Shown: positions 43,821 to 52,762 of the stretch, piece by piece | Layout of the letters: every line of letters starts with the position of its first letter | How positions within the stretch are numbered: position 1 is the first letter of the stretch | NCBI GenBank assembly: GCA_023414355.1 | Contig: JAEZOB010000010.1 | Span: forward strand, 92,062 to 156,061 | Reading direction: 5' to 3' | Source: Bacillota bacterium | Lineage (GTDB): Bacteria; Bacillota; Clostridia; Lachnospirales; Lachnospiraceae | DNA: 64,000 nucleotides | Made by a program: the position numbers and the translations under genes | Notes under the pieces: model-generated | Database searches by the model: none | Seen by the model: the letters and a program-made list of their open reading frames with translations, nothing else | What the model was told of the DNA's origin: nothing

Positions 43821-45413
43821 TTAGCTTTTTTCCCGATATTCGGTCGGTGTTACTCCAACCTGTTTCTTGAATATACGGCTGAAATAATTCGGGTCACTAT
43901 ATCCGGTTGTCGCACAGATGCTCTTGATACTGATTTCTTTATTTAAAAGAAGCTGTTTCGCTCTTTCAATTCTTATATTGGTGAGATATTCGATAAAATT
44001 CTCCCCGGTCTCCTCTTTGAACAACTTACTGAAGTAGTATGGGCTGATATCGACACTTCTGGACACATCATCTAAAGAGATATCACGGCTAAAATTCTCC
44101 TCGATAAAGGCTTTCGCTCTGGCTATCATACCGCTGGTCTGTTCTTCCCGTTTATTAATGATATTACGACAGGCCTCCAGAATCTTATCCAAGAACCACT
44201 TTCTGAGTTGATCATAGCTGTCAAGCTGCATTAATGTTGACAGGTAATCCTTGCGATATCTAAAATAATACGTCATACCTCCACTCAAAAAAGCACGTTG
44301 TTCCGCAAACAGAATAAATTCCAACACCTTCAGTTTGATATCCATCTCGCAATCGGAATAATGCTCAATCATCCAGTCGAAGAATCGGTTTGCTTCTGCC
44401 TTTGTTCCCTCCAGGTTACCCTTCTCAATCTTCTCAAATAAGGTCTTCTCTATATCAATCGGATAATCTTCTTCATATTCGCATCCGATTGGCAGATCCT
44501 TCACGTGTACTACCCTGCCCTTGCTGTTACGAGATACACTCAAAGCCTCCTTATAGGAATCACTTAAGTGATTCAGCGGAGTAACAGAACCAATTCCCAC
44601 CTTAAATTGAACATCGAGCTTCATGGTTAGATCTCTGACCAGCTTCCTTAGCCTTTCAATCAAAAGGGTTCTGTCATCATATTCCAGCTGAGGTCTTTCA
44701 CAGGGAAGGAAAATAACGATTTTATTCACCATGATCGGTCCGACAATGCAGACAAAATCCTCCTTCAGATTTTCTCTGATTACGGGATAAAAGGATTGCG
44801 CCTTGACACTGACCCCCACGGGATTAGTCAGCATACCATCCTCTATGGAATCACCGAATTCCATGACCAGCATCATCCCGTACTGTTCATTGATTCCAAG
44901 AAGATTTCTGAAATTACTTTCATTTCTGGTCAGATCATCACCTGACATTGCAGCATAGATAAAATCACTTTCGATAATCGGAACGACAATCTCAAGCTTT
45001 TCTCTGATCATCAAGTCATTGCTTCGCTTCTTCCTGTCCTCTTCGATCATATCCATTGCTTTCTGAAGTACCTTTACAATCACTGTGTGATTGACCGGCT
45101 TTGTCAGATATTCCAACACACCGAGATTGATGGCTTCCTTGGCATAATTAAACCTATCATAGGCCGTCATTACGATAAACAAGACAGAATTGTTCGTTTT
45201 GCGAATTTCCTTCATGGCTTCAATCCCATTGATTCCCGGCATCTGAATATCCATAATGGCAATGTCCGGTTTAAATTTCTCCGCAAGCTCAATCACGCTC
45301 CGGCCTGTCGTAGCATGCTCCACCACACAGCTGCCATCAAAATTCTTCTCAATAATAAATCTTAGTGAATCAATCACAATTCCTTCATCATCTGCAAGCA
45401 TTATCTTATACAT
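43821..45413 (-). CDS. YesN-type response regulator (REC + AraC)
   Basis: A 530-residue regulator. The receiver domain has MLADDEG, phospho-acceptor in AIMDIQMPG and conserved Lys in TKPV. A long middle region follows, then an AraC HTH at the C-terminus (ISLDDVSRSVDISPYYFSKL...GYSDPNYFSRIFKK). This class activates carbohydrate uptake genes. It is encoded directly after its kinase and before a sugar-binding lipoprotein; the transporter operon just downstream is the likely target. Confidence 0.94.
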   Translation of the reverse strand: MYKIMLADDEGIVIDSLRFIIEKNFDGSCVVEHATTGRSVIELAEKFKPDIAIMDIQMPGINGIEAMKEIRKTNNSVLFIVMTAYDRFNYAKEAINLGVLEYLTKPVNHTVIVKVLQKAMDMIEEDRKKRSNDLMIREKLEIVVPIIESDFIYAAMSGDDLTRNESNFRNLLGINEQYGMMLVMEFGDSIEDGMLTNPVGVSVKAQSFYPVIRENLKEDFVCIVGPIMVNKIVIFLPCERPQLEYDDRTLLIERLRKLVRDLTMKLDVQFKVGIGSVTPLNHLSDSYKEALSVSRNSKGRVVHVKDLPIGCEYEEDYPIDIEKTLFEKIEKGNLEGTKAEANRFFDWMIEHYSDCEMDIKLKVLEFILFAEQRAFLSGGMTYYFRYRKDYLSTLMQLDSYDQLRKWFLDKILEACRNIINKREEQTSGMIARAKAFIEENFSRDISLDDVSRSVDISPYYFSKLFKEETGENFIEYLTNIRIERAKQLLLNKEISIKSICATTGYSDPNYFSRIFKKQVGVTPTEYREKS

Positions 45414-45415
45414 AT

Positions 45416-46921
45416 CTATTCATCCTTCACAAAGTCCTTCGGTATATGAATTATTACCGTGGTTCCTTTATTCTTTCCTTCACTCTCGATTGTAAATACA
45501 TCTTCTCTGTCATAATAAAGCCTCAGCCTGTTGATCACATTACCAAGTCCGATACCATTCGAATCCTTGGTAATCACCCTTTCCTTCAATGCCGCACTGT
45601 CCTCCAGCTTAGCATTCATGATGCGTTCAATGATCTCCTGCTCCATACCGGCACCGTTATCAAAGATTGTAATGGCAATATTACTCTCAGACAGAAATAC
45701 GCTCAAGAAAATTTTTCCTTCATATTCAATATCACGGATTCCATAGTTGACAGCATTTTCTACGACAGGCTGCAGGATCATACTGGGTACCCGAACATCC
45801 AGCAGCGTCTCATCGATATCCTTATAAAAATGAATTCCGCCGGAAAACCTTACATTTAAAATATAGATATAACTGTCTACCAGTTTAATCTCATCTCTTA
45901 TGGTAGAATCCTGATCAAAGCTTTTCATATTAAAGCGGAAGAAATCAGCCATGTTTTCAATGAAAAGGCAGGTTTTGTCAGCTCCTTCCATCATAGCAAG
46001 CTGCGCGCCGGCATTGAGCGTATTGAACAGAAAATGAGGGTTGATTTGTGCTTGCAGATATTTCAGCTGAGCATCCTTGAGATGGCTCGTCATCATAAGC
46101 TCCTTTTCCATCATCTTGCTTTCCAGCTCCATACTTTCCTTCGTCTGGATAATATATTGATGAATGCTCACGATCATATTATTAAAGGCTTTTGTCACAA
46201 TCTCCACCTCATCGGAGGAATCCACATGAACAAGATCGACTTCAAAATTACCGCCTGCAACCTCATGCGCTGCCTTTGTCAGCCGCATCAGCGGACCGGT
46301 AATACTTCTTGTTACTATGATAATCAGTACGACATTGAATGAAGTGATGACCAGCAATACGACAGTACTGATCACTTCAAGATACCTGAGCGCTATCAAA
46401 AGCTTCTCATAATTCACGGAGTTATTTTGGAACTGAGCATTGTTCAGGCTGTTGATATACGTATAAATATAATTGTACATCCTGATAGCTTCTTCGTATT
46501 TCGGTTTATACTTTTTTACATTTCGCCCACGCTTAGCATCCACGGTGTCCGACAGAATGGTCAGATAGGTTTCCGACATATTCTTGATGTTCTTCTGGGT
46601 CATACTGACATCATTATCAATGATTTTACCGTTCATATCACCTATCATACTCCGGTAAGCCTCATCACTACGGTAATAATTCTCCAGAGAATCTGAGCTG
46701 CCTGTATTCAGATATTCATATACATAATCCTGAACATTGCTTAATGCATCCAGCAGATCATTGAGTCCGACATTACTTTGGTAGACCTCGTCTATGGTTC
46801 CGATGGATTTATTGATATTCGCATACATAAACATATTAACAAAGAAAACGACTGCAGAAGAAAATGCGAATACCAATACCAATCGTTTCCGTATGGAGCC
46901 CTTTTTATTATCTAATTTCAT
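45416..46921 (-). CDS. YesM/LytS-type sensor histidine kinase
   Basis: A 501-residue kinase with membrane helices flanking a helical extracellular domain of about 140 residues, then HAMP, a His_kinase domain with the phosphorylation motif QINPHFLFNTL, and an HATPase ending NGIGLGNVINRLRLYY. Start 46921 places GAGG eight bases upstream. It follows the membrane-anchored sugar-binding sensor gene by 37 bases. In the XylFII-LytS/YesN system such a kinase is activated through contact with the binding-protein sensor. Confidence 0.93.
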   Translation of the reverse strand: MKLDNKKGSIRKRLVLVFAFSSAVVFFVNMFMYANINKSIGTIDEVYQSNVGLNDLLDALSNVQDYVYEYLNTGSSDSLENYYRSDEAYRSMIGDMNGKIIDNDVSMTQKNIKNMSETYLTILSDTVDAKRGRNVKKYKPKYEEAIRMYNYIYTYINSLNNAQFQNNSVNYEKLLIALRYLEVISTVVLLVITSFNVVLIIIVTRSITGPLMRLTKAAHEVAGGNFEVDLVHVDSSDEVEIVTKAFNNMIVSIHQYIIQTKESMELESKMMEKELMMTSHLKDAQLKYLQAQINPHFLFNTLNAGAQLAMMEGADKTCLFIENMADFFRFNMKSFDQDSTIRDEIKLVDSYIYILNVRFSGGIHFYKDIDETLLDVRVPSMILQPVVENAVNYGIRDIEYEGKIFLSVFLSESNIAITIFDNGAGMEQEIIERIMNAKLEDSAALKERVITKDSNGIGLGNVINRLRLYYDREDVFTIESEGKNKGTTVIIHIPKDFVKDE

Positions 46922-46958
46922 TCTCATTCCCTCACATACTGCGAAGTATTATATGACA

Positions 46959-48032
46959 TTATTTCTTTTCGGCGGCTTGGGTTGCTTCCTGCTCCTCTTT
47001 TTGAAGATAATCCTCTACATTCCTTGCGCTGATTACGCTGATGTATACCGGATAATAATCACTGACATTCTTGGTTGTGATATACTCAGAAAGAGCTTCC
47101 ACACAGTTCACACCCATCTCATGTGCATCAAAGGTCATTGTGGAATGAACGATATTCATTTCTATCGCACGCAGTATAATCTCCGAATCATAATAGCCAA
47201 TGATATCAATATCACCAACCTTATTATAATCTCTGACCACCTGGTAAGCACCGAGTGTATCTACCTCATTCAGACATACCAAGACATCCGGCGGATTGGT
47301 TTTATCCATGACAATATTTCTGATATCCTCTACCGAACTGAAGGCACTTTTCGAATTTACAGTAGCAGACTCCACATTGACTTTATGGCTTTCCGTCATC
47401 TTATGGATACTTGAATAGATCATGGTTTGTCCCATATCCGAGCTGTTATCATTCATCAGGACCGTGATATTCTTTCTTCCCTCTTTGATAACCTCCGCAA
47501 CCTGTTTTGCGTATTCCTGCTCAAGATTGTAACTATTTACCCCAACAAAGCTGATGCGATTCACTTTCGTCTGTTTGGTATCTGTTGGCAGAACATCCTT
47601 AAGTACAGTGACAACCGGAATTCCCTTCGCATTTGCTTCGTTAATCAGTTCTGCAATATTGTCATCTCCGTTCGGCTCCAGTATAATGCCATCTACCCTG
47701 GATGCGATCGCAATTCTCATTAAATCTGCCAGGGAATAAGAGATCGACAGATTACTTCCAAGCTTTTCTACATAAGCATTCTTTTCCTTGCCTTTTTCCA
47801 AAGCCCCTTGATATATCTCGTTCCAGTATTCAGCATCCTCATTTTCAGTTACAATAGCAAAATGATATTTATATTCCTGGTATGTAGTTGCTTCCGTGAT
47901 ACCAAGCCGTGAGATCTGATGTTTATAATATGCCATTCCTAATACAATAAGAAGGACTCCTACCACAATACTACTGATAGAAGCAACAGAGATTATTCTA
48001 TTCTTTTTTCGTTTTTCCATATTCGCAATCAT
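46959..48032 (-). CDS. Membrane-anchored sugar-binding sensor (XylFII-like)
   Basis: A 357-residue protein with a single N-terminal membrane helix (IISVASISSIVVGVLLIVLG) and no lipobox cysteine, so it stays anchored. The rest is a periplasmic-binding fold: FAIVTENEDAEYWNEIYQGA, VDGIILEPNGDD, NITVLMNDNSSDMG and STMTFDAHEMG. Start 48032 follows GAGGAAG. Position upstream of kinase and regulator matches the ligand-sensing component of clostridial three-component sugar sensors. The sugar is not known. Confidence 0.88.
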   Translation of the reverse strand: MIANMEKRKKNRIISVASISSIVVGVLLIVLGMAYYKHQISRLGITEATTYQEYKYHFAIVTENEDAEYWNEIYQGALEKGKEKNAYVEKLGSNLSISYSLADLMRIAIASRVDGIILEPNGDDNIAELINEANAKGIPVVTVLKDVLPTDTKQTKVNRISFVGVNSYNLEQEYAKQVAEVIKEGRKNITVLMNDNSSDMGQTMIYSSIHKMTESHKVNVESATVNSKSAFSSVEDIRNIVMDKTNPPDVLVCLNEVDTLGAYQVVRDYNKVGDIDIIGYYDSEIILRAIEMNIVHSTMTFDAHEMGVNCVEALSEYITTKNVSDYYPVYISVISARNVEDYLQKEEQEATQAAEKK

Positions 48033-48162
48033 GTTTCTTCCTCGAAGCAATTAATATCTATTAGTATATCATGGTCCGAGTTTATTTACTATACGAAAGT
48101 TGTAACAACTTTTTTCTCGGAGAATATGATGATAATAGCTATATGGAAAGGAAGTTTTCGCT

Positions 48163-48732
48163 TTGGCTATACGTATTTTTATAGATCAGGGACACAATCC
48201 TACCGGTTCCCATAATGCCGGAGCCTTCGCCAATAATCTACACGAAGAGGATATTACCTATCAGGTAGGCGCCGATCTCGCAGAGCTTCTTAGAAATGAC
48301 TCTCGCTTCGAGGTCAGACTATCCAGACCGACACCGACCACAGTACTCGGTACCTCCAATGCATCGAGTCTGAGACAGCGGGTAGAGGAGGCCAATTCCT
48401 GGCCGGCAAATTACTTTATCAGTATCCATGGTAATGCAAATCTTAATCCTGCGATCAATGGAACGGAGGTTTATCTTTACCGGTATGGAACCCAGGCAGA
48501 ATGGATGGCGCAGCATATCATGGCGGGTATTACAAAGGCGGTCGGTACCAGAAATAACGGAATTCGGCTGAATCCTTCCCTTTATGTACTTCGACGAACT
48601 CAAATGCCTTCCTTACTGGTAGAGCTCGCTTATCTTACCAATACTTCTGATTCACAGAAGCTGCGTGATATGCAGCGTCAATTCGCATATGGTATCTATC
48701 AGGGTATCCTTCGTTATTTCGGCTTTGCCTGA
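48163..48732 (+). CDS. N-acetylmuramoyl-L-alanine amidase (Amidase_3)
   Basis: A 189-residue minimal amidase. IFIDQGHNP holds the first zinc histidine, a glutamate follows in HEEDITYQVG, the second zinc histidine is in ISIHGNAN, and the catalytic glutamate is in LLVELAYL. There is no signal peptide or cell-wall-binding domain, so it resembles a phage or spore-type lysin, or depends on another exit route. The start is TTG 48163 with AAAGGAAG upstream. It is divergent from the sugar sensor gene. Confidence 0.9.
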   Translation: MAIRIFIDQGHNPTGSHNAGAFANNLHEEDITYQVGADLAELLRNDSRFEVRLSRPTPTTVLGTSNASSLRQRVEEANSWPANYFISIHGNANLNPAINGTEVYLYRYGTQAEWMAQHIMAGITKAVGTRNNGIRLNPSLYVLRRTQMPSLLVELAYLTNTSDSQKLRDMQRQFAYGIYQGILRYFGFA

Positions 48733-48822
48733 AATGTACTATGGGGACCGTTAGTCTGCCACCCCTCTAAAAACAGCCCATTCATAAGCGGTCCCTGGTT
48801 TTACAAAATTTGAAAATAATGC

Positions 48823-48941
48823 TTTACAAATCCAAAAAAGTATGTTAATCTATAGAAAGTATTTTAGAAGTCCTGTATGATCTCACATATTTTTGTAAGT
48901 CATTACAAGTTTGATGATTTACGAAAATATGTGATTTTTTT
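48823..48941 (+). promoter_or_regulatory. csp promoter and terminator-bearing 5' leader
   Basis: TTTACA (48823-48828), 17 bases and TAATCT (48846-48851) predict a start near 48858, leaving a leader of about 130 bases. Within it TCACATATTTTTGTAA pairs with TTACGAAAATATGTGA (overall 48879-48934), followed by TTTTTTT (48935-48941). This is a strong intrinsic terminator ahead of the coding region and implies control of read-through. Confidence 0.7.
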
Positions 48942-48988
48942 ATAACATCAAAATACTATAATAATATTTTATCTAGGAGGTATCTTTC

Positions 48989-49192
48989 ATGAACAAAGGT
49001 ACAGTTAAGTGGTTTAACGCACAAAAAGGATTCGGCTTCATCACCAACGATAACGGCGGCGAGGATGTATTTGTACATTTCTCCGGTATCGCTTCTAATG
49101 GTTTCAAGACCTTAGAAGAAGGCCAGAAGGTTACATTTGATTTAGAGAAGGGTCAGCGCGGAATGCAGGCTGTTAACGTAACAATTGCATAA
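48989..49192 (+). CDS. Cold-shock protein (CspA family)
   Basis: A 67-residue OB-fold protein with both RNA-binding motifs: GTVKWFNAQKGFGFI (RNP1-like) and DVFVHFSGI (RNP2). It acts as an RNA chaperone. AGGAGG lies nine bases before the ATG. It is monocistronic with an unusual terminator-like leader and a standard terminator behind it. Confidence 0.97.
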   Translation: MNKGTVKWFNAQKGFGFITNDNGGEDVFVHFSGIASNGFKTLEEGQKVTFDLEKGQRGMQAVNVTIA

Positions 49193-49215
49193 ATAGCAAA
49201 ACCATGAACTAAAAC

Positions 49216-49272
49216 AAAAAGGTGCCGAGTTCTCCGCCAGTGAATAGCTGCGGATTCTCAGCACCTTTTTTT
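49216..49272 (+). terminator. csp terminator
   Basis: AAAGGTGC (from 49218) pairs with GCACCTTT, and an inner CTCCGC/GCGGA pairing extends the stem; a run of seven T follows. It is 24 bases past the csp stop. Confidence 0.85.
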
Positions 49273-49479
49273 CACAAATTTACTCTTCGTTTTCAACAAT
49301 CAGAGATATACTGCTCTCATCCACTCTACGAGGTTTTTGATGTAGGTATTTATTTTTTTGCTGGAAAATTCTATCACATTATGGTACTATCTTTGTTGTA
49401 GTAATAATCATTAGGGTAGGGGTTGGTAATACTTCCTCAAGACGAAAGGGGCTTTGGGTTTATGACTAGAATAGTTAGA

Positions 49480-49504
49480 ATTGCGTAGCAGGGGCTAACG
49501 CAAT
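49480..49504. other. Hairpin in the leader of the CD3324-type gene
   Basis: ATTGCGT (49480-49486) and ACGCAAT (49498-49504) form a perfect 7-bp stem 78 bases before the next start; an overlapping GTTAG/CTAAC pairing is possible. The rest of 49273-49581 shows no reading frame or other structure that I can support. Confidence 0.35.
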
Positions 49505-49581
49505 CATTTGAATATTAATTATTGAAAAGATTTGTATAGCCTTTGCATAATCCTGATTTTAATAATTTTAGGAGGAGCAAA

Positions 49582-49860
49582 ATGAGCTATCAGAAAGCAG
49601 AATTCATCCTTCCGCAGGAGCTTCTGGCACTGGTCCAGGAATATGCGCAGGGACAGTATCTTTATATTCCGAAAAAATCGGAGAATCACAAGGAATGGGG
49701 AGAAAATACCGATACGAAAAGACAGATCAGGCAAAGGGACCGAGAAATCTATGGCAAATACAGATCCGGCTCCAGTGCATCCGTCCTGGCTGAGGAATAC
49801 TATCTCTCTACCAAAAGCATCCATAGAATCCTGTTAAAGGAAAAGAAAATGCATCAGTAA
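49582..49860 (+). CDS. CD3324 family (Mor-like) DNA-binding protein
   Basis: A 92-residue protein starting MSYQKAEFILPQELL after AGGAGGAG. It has a conserved YLYIPKK strand segment and a C-terminal helix-turn-helix (ASVLAEEYYLSTKSIHRIL) with basic ends. The pattern matches the CD3324 family of small clostridial regulators related to phage Mor activators. The target is unknown. It is monocistronic with its own terminator. Confidence 0.85.
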   Translation: MSYQKAEFILPQELLALVQEYAQGQYLYIPKKSENHKEWGENTDTKRQIRQRDREIYGKYRSGSSASVLAEEYYLSTKSIHRILLKEKKMHQ

Positions 49861-49902
49861 AAGCTTCAGTTCATGTTTCAGATACATGACTGAAGCTTTT
49901 TC
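49861..49902 (+). terminator. Terminator after CD3324-type gene
   Basis: AAGCTTCAGT with ACTGAAGCTT, plus inner CATG/CATG pairing, followed by TTTTTC, directly after the stop codon. Confidence 0.85.
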
Positions 49903-50038
49903 AGTTCCTCCTAACGTATGTAAGTACAAATTCGGCAAAATATTCTTTCCTTTCCTTTTTGCTTATGATAAACTCTATAACAATATGATACCATTTTTGC
50001 AAGACAGCTAAACAATATGAATAATCAGGAGAACATTT

Positions 50039-50722
50039 ATGAAATATGAAGTTCTAATCTTTGATGCGGATGAGACCTTATTTGATTTCAAAAAATCCGA
50101 AAAGGAAGCTTTTAAAAATACCATGCTTCAATTTAACATTCATTATGATGAAAATTATCATTTTAACATATATCATGATGTAAATGAAGCGATATGGAAA
50201 GAATTCGAACAGGGATTGATTACACAGGAGAAATTGAAAACCGAACGCTTTCGAAGATTTGCCAATCAGATCAGGATGGATTTGAAGGAGAAGGAATTGG
50301 CCTTCGCGTATATGGAGCATCTGGGGGATGCAAGCTTTCTGTATGACGGCTGTGAAGAATTGATCGAATACCTAAGCCTGTCCTATAGGCTCTGCATTGT
50401 GACCAACGGATTAAGCCTCGTTCAGAACAAAAGAATCCGAAAATCCGGGATAGCAAATTTTTTTGATACAGTTGTGATATCTGAGGAGATATCAATTGCC
50501 AAACCCAATCCCGGTATATTTGAGTATGCCTTACAGCAAATGAGTTATTCAGACAAAAGCAAGGTATTAGTGATCGGAGACAGTTTAAGCTCCGACATCC
50601 AAGGGGGAATCAATTTCGGAGTAGATACCTGCTGGTACAATCCGAAACAGCATAAAAATGATACCTTACTCCAACCCACCTATGAGGTCGTTGATTATTC
50701 GGCGCTGAAGTCTCTGCTATAA
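50039..50722 (+). CDS. YjjG-type HAD nucleotidase
   Basis: A 227-residue HAD-IA phosphatase: nucleophile motif FDADETLFDFKKSE, IVTNGLSLVQNKRI (motif II), AKPNPGIFEYAL (motif III) and VIGDSLSSDIQGG (motif IV). It closely follows the pattern of YjjG/YfnB pyrimidine 5'-nucleotidases, which clear non-canonical nucleotides. AGGAG precedes the ATG. It stands alone. Confidence 0.92.
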   Translation: MKYEVLIFDADETLFDFKKSEKEAFKNTMLQFNIHYDENYHFNIYHDVNEAIWKEFEQGLITQEKLKTERFRRFANQIRMDLKEKELAFAYMEHLGDASFLYDGCEELIEYLSLSYRLCIVTNGLSLVQNKRIRKSGIANFFDTVVISEEISIAKPNPGIFEYALQQMSYSDKSKVLVIGDSLSSDIQGGINFGVDTCWYNPKQHKNDTLLQPTYEVVDYSALKSLL

Positions 50723-50824
50723 CTGCTTTTACTGTATCTGAAGATTGTTCTTCGTATATATAAATCAGAAAATATATTTAACAAAATAATTGTTTGTGAA
50801 TTCGATGGGTGGGGGGATTTTTTT

Positions 50825-51700
50825 ATGAAAAAAGAAATACTAATCACTGGTTCTACCGGCTTTTTAGGAAGTAGAATCATTGAAGCATATAAAGAAGAGC
50901 ATATTATTTATGCACCGTTGCATGAAGAAATGGATATTTCAGATCATGAAAGTGTATCCACTTGCTTACAACAATATATGCCTGATGTAGTTATCCATTG
51001 TGCAGCAATATCTGATGTTGCAGCATGCGAGAAAGACCCCGTAAAATCATGGAACGTAAATGTGATTGGGAGCATAAATATAGCGAAAGCCTGTAACGAT
51101 CTACATATAAAATGTATTATTTGCAGCTCTGATCAGGTCTACTTTGGAAGCAATGTGTTTGAAGCACACAAAGAGGATGAGATACTAATACCTAATAATT
51201 TGTATGGTAAAGAAAAATTAACGGCTGAACAAGAATGCTTAAAAATCAATCCAAGCAGTGTAATGCTTCGTCTATCCTGGATGTATGATATCGTAACGAA
51301 AAACCCTAATGAGCATGGTGATTTTTTTCGGACACTAATGACTAAAATGCATAACAAAGAGGCCCTGAGCTATCCCATCTATGATATGCGTGGAATATCA
51401 GATATTAACGAAGTGATTCTAAATTTGAAAGAAACTTTTGAGTTAGACGGGGGTATTTACAACTTTGGCTCGCCTAATACACTGAATACCTTTGATACCG
51501 TTTTGAAAGTTTTTCAAAGCTTGGAGCTAGATACGAAGCTGTTACAGGAAAATAGGGACGCATTTAAAATGAATCCACGAATTATTAGTATGTGTCAAGA
51601 TAAAATTAACAATCACGGTATTTATTTTTCATCAACAGTTGATAACATAATAAGAAATATAAAAGCTGTTGATATAGCATTTACTCAAAGTTTTCAATGA
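50825..51700 (+). CDS. RmlD-like SDR (dTDP-4-dehydrorhamnose reductase family)
   Basis: A 291-residue SDR with nucleotide motif GSTGFLGSRI, VVIHCAAISDVAACEKDP, catalytic region SSDQVYFGS and the YGKEK tyrosine-lysine pair, as in RmlD. The role is likely reduction of a deoxy-sugar nucleotide or similar substrate. The coding sequence is visibly more A+T rich than its neighbours and no other sugar-nucleotide gene is nearby, so transfer is possible. The ribosome binding site is a run of G (GGTGGGGGG). A tandem repeat starts at its stop codon. Confidence 0.88.
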   Translation: MKKEILITGSTGFLGSRIIEAYKEEHIIYAPLHEEMDISDHESVSTCLQQYMPDVVIHCAAISDVAACEKDPVKSWNVNVIGSINIAKACNDLHIKCIICSSDQVYFGSNVFEAHKEDEILIPNNLYGKEKLTAEQECLKINPSSVMLRLSWMYDIVTKNPNEHGDFFRTLMTKMHNKEALSYPIYDMRGISDINEVILNLKETFELDGGIYNFGSPNTLNTFDTVLKVFQSLELDTKLLQENRDAFKMNPRIISMCQDKINNHGIYFSSTVDNIIRNIKAVDIAFTQSFQ

Positions 51701-51826
51701 TAATATAAAGAATAGGAAGCTTTTATTAATATAGCTTTCTATGACAGTATAAAGAATTGAAAGCTTTATTAATACAGCTTTCTATGACAGTATAAAGAAT
51801 TGAAAGCTTTATTAATACAGCTCTAA
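51697..51826. repeat. Three tandem ~43-bp hairpin units
   Basis: Units begin at 51697, 51741 and 51784 with ATGACAGTATAAAGAATTG-type sequence, and each contains GAAAGCT...AGCTTTC inverted arms. The first unit is the most diverged and overlaps the SDR stop codon; the last two are nearly identical. A further stem (CTAACT AAA AGTTAG) lies at about 51860. Confidence 0.85.
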
Positions 51827-51941
51827 TGTAAATACATAGAAAGAACGCATCGCCTACTAACTAAAAGTTAGTTAGCGACACGTCCAACGATTATCCAAAG
51901 AAACCACTCATACTTAGAGTACCTCTTCCTCCTATATCGGC

Positions 51942-52178
51942 TCACTCTGCATAACCTATACTAAGTATATGAATATGATTACCTAACTCTATTCCGTACC
52001 AGATGTTATCCCCATTGGTATGAAGGGTTTGATACCAGACTGCATTGGCACTCTTCTCTTTTACTGTATCATAGTTAAAACCGACTGCTCCAAAGCCTGC
52101 GGCTGTAATCAGCGCCCCTGTAAGAATCAGTGCAAGACTCAAGGTTACGCACTTTCTTTTAAAGTTTTTAATTTTCAT
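51942..52178 (-). pseudogene. Truncated third gene of PadR-DUF1700 operon (DUF4097-like N-terminus)
   Basis: A 78-residue frame that starts with an ATGA overlap on the DUF1700 stop. It has a basic N-terminus, one membrane helix (CVTLSLALILTGALITAAGFG) and about 45 further residues. In this conserved operon the third gene normally encodes a DUF4097 adhesin-like protein of 200 or more residues with the same N-terminal layout. Only the N-terminus remains here, so it is probably truncated. A genuine short membrane peptide is the alternative. Confidence 0.55.
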
Positions 52179-52762
52179 CGTATCACCACTTTCTTCTGAA
52201 ATAAAGCCACTAATTTAATATTAAACTTCTTTGTAATTCCAACAAATTTCTTGGATAAGTATATGGTCGCTAACCCCAATAATGCAGATATTCCGATAGA
52301 CGCAATTCCTAATCCCAGCTGCATCACACCGATAGAGCCGCTTTTTGCTATAACAAACGGTGATCCAAGGATACCGAGCATAGCCGAGGCAAAAAATCCT
52401 GCACTGCCTGCTCCTGTGGCAAAAGGGACACACCAGATTAATACATAAATCGATAATACTAATAGAGCAACGGAAAGCAAGACGCTCCCCCACAGAGGAA
52501 AACCTATAATGGTGAGAGTAATATTTAATGCCCTACTCCCTGTAGAAGGCAGATTGAACTTTACACTATCGTAATCCCCTAATAGTTCCGAAGCTATCTT
52601 GGTCGGTGATCCAACTTTTTTCACTGCCTCTGTTTCTGTCATACCATTTTCAACATAATCAGAAATCATTTCGTCATAATAATTGATATACTTATTCTTC
52701 TCAGAAGCATTCATCTTCTGTAAATCCGCTTCCAATAATTTCAAGAAATCTGCTTTATTCAT
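52175..52762 (-). CDS. DUF1700 family membrane protein
   Basis: A 195-residue protein: an N-terminal soluble DUF1700 domain (MNKADFLKLLEADLQKM...NKYINYYDEMISDYVENG) followed by about four membrane helices from residue 80. The family always follows PadR regulators and has no assigned activity; an envelope-stress role is suspected. Start 52762 uses GGGAGGG located inside the padR 3' end, so translation is coupled (the start overlaps the padR stop). Confidence 0.92.
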   Translation of the reverse strand: MNKADFLKLLEADLQKMNASEKNKYINYYDEMISDYVENGMTETEAVKKVGSPTKIASELLGDYDSVKFNLPSTGSRALNITLTIIGFPLWGSVLLSVALLVLSIYVLIWCVPFATGAGSAGFFASAMLGILGSPFVIAKSGSIGVMQLGLGIASIGISALLGLATIYLSKKFVGITKKFNIKLVALFQKKVVIR

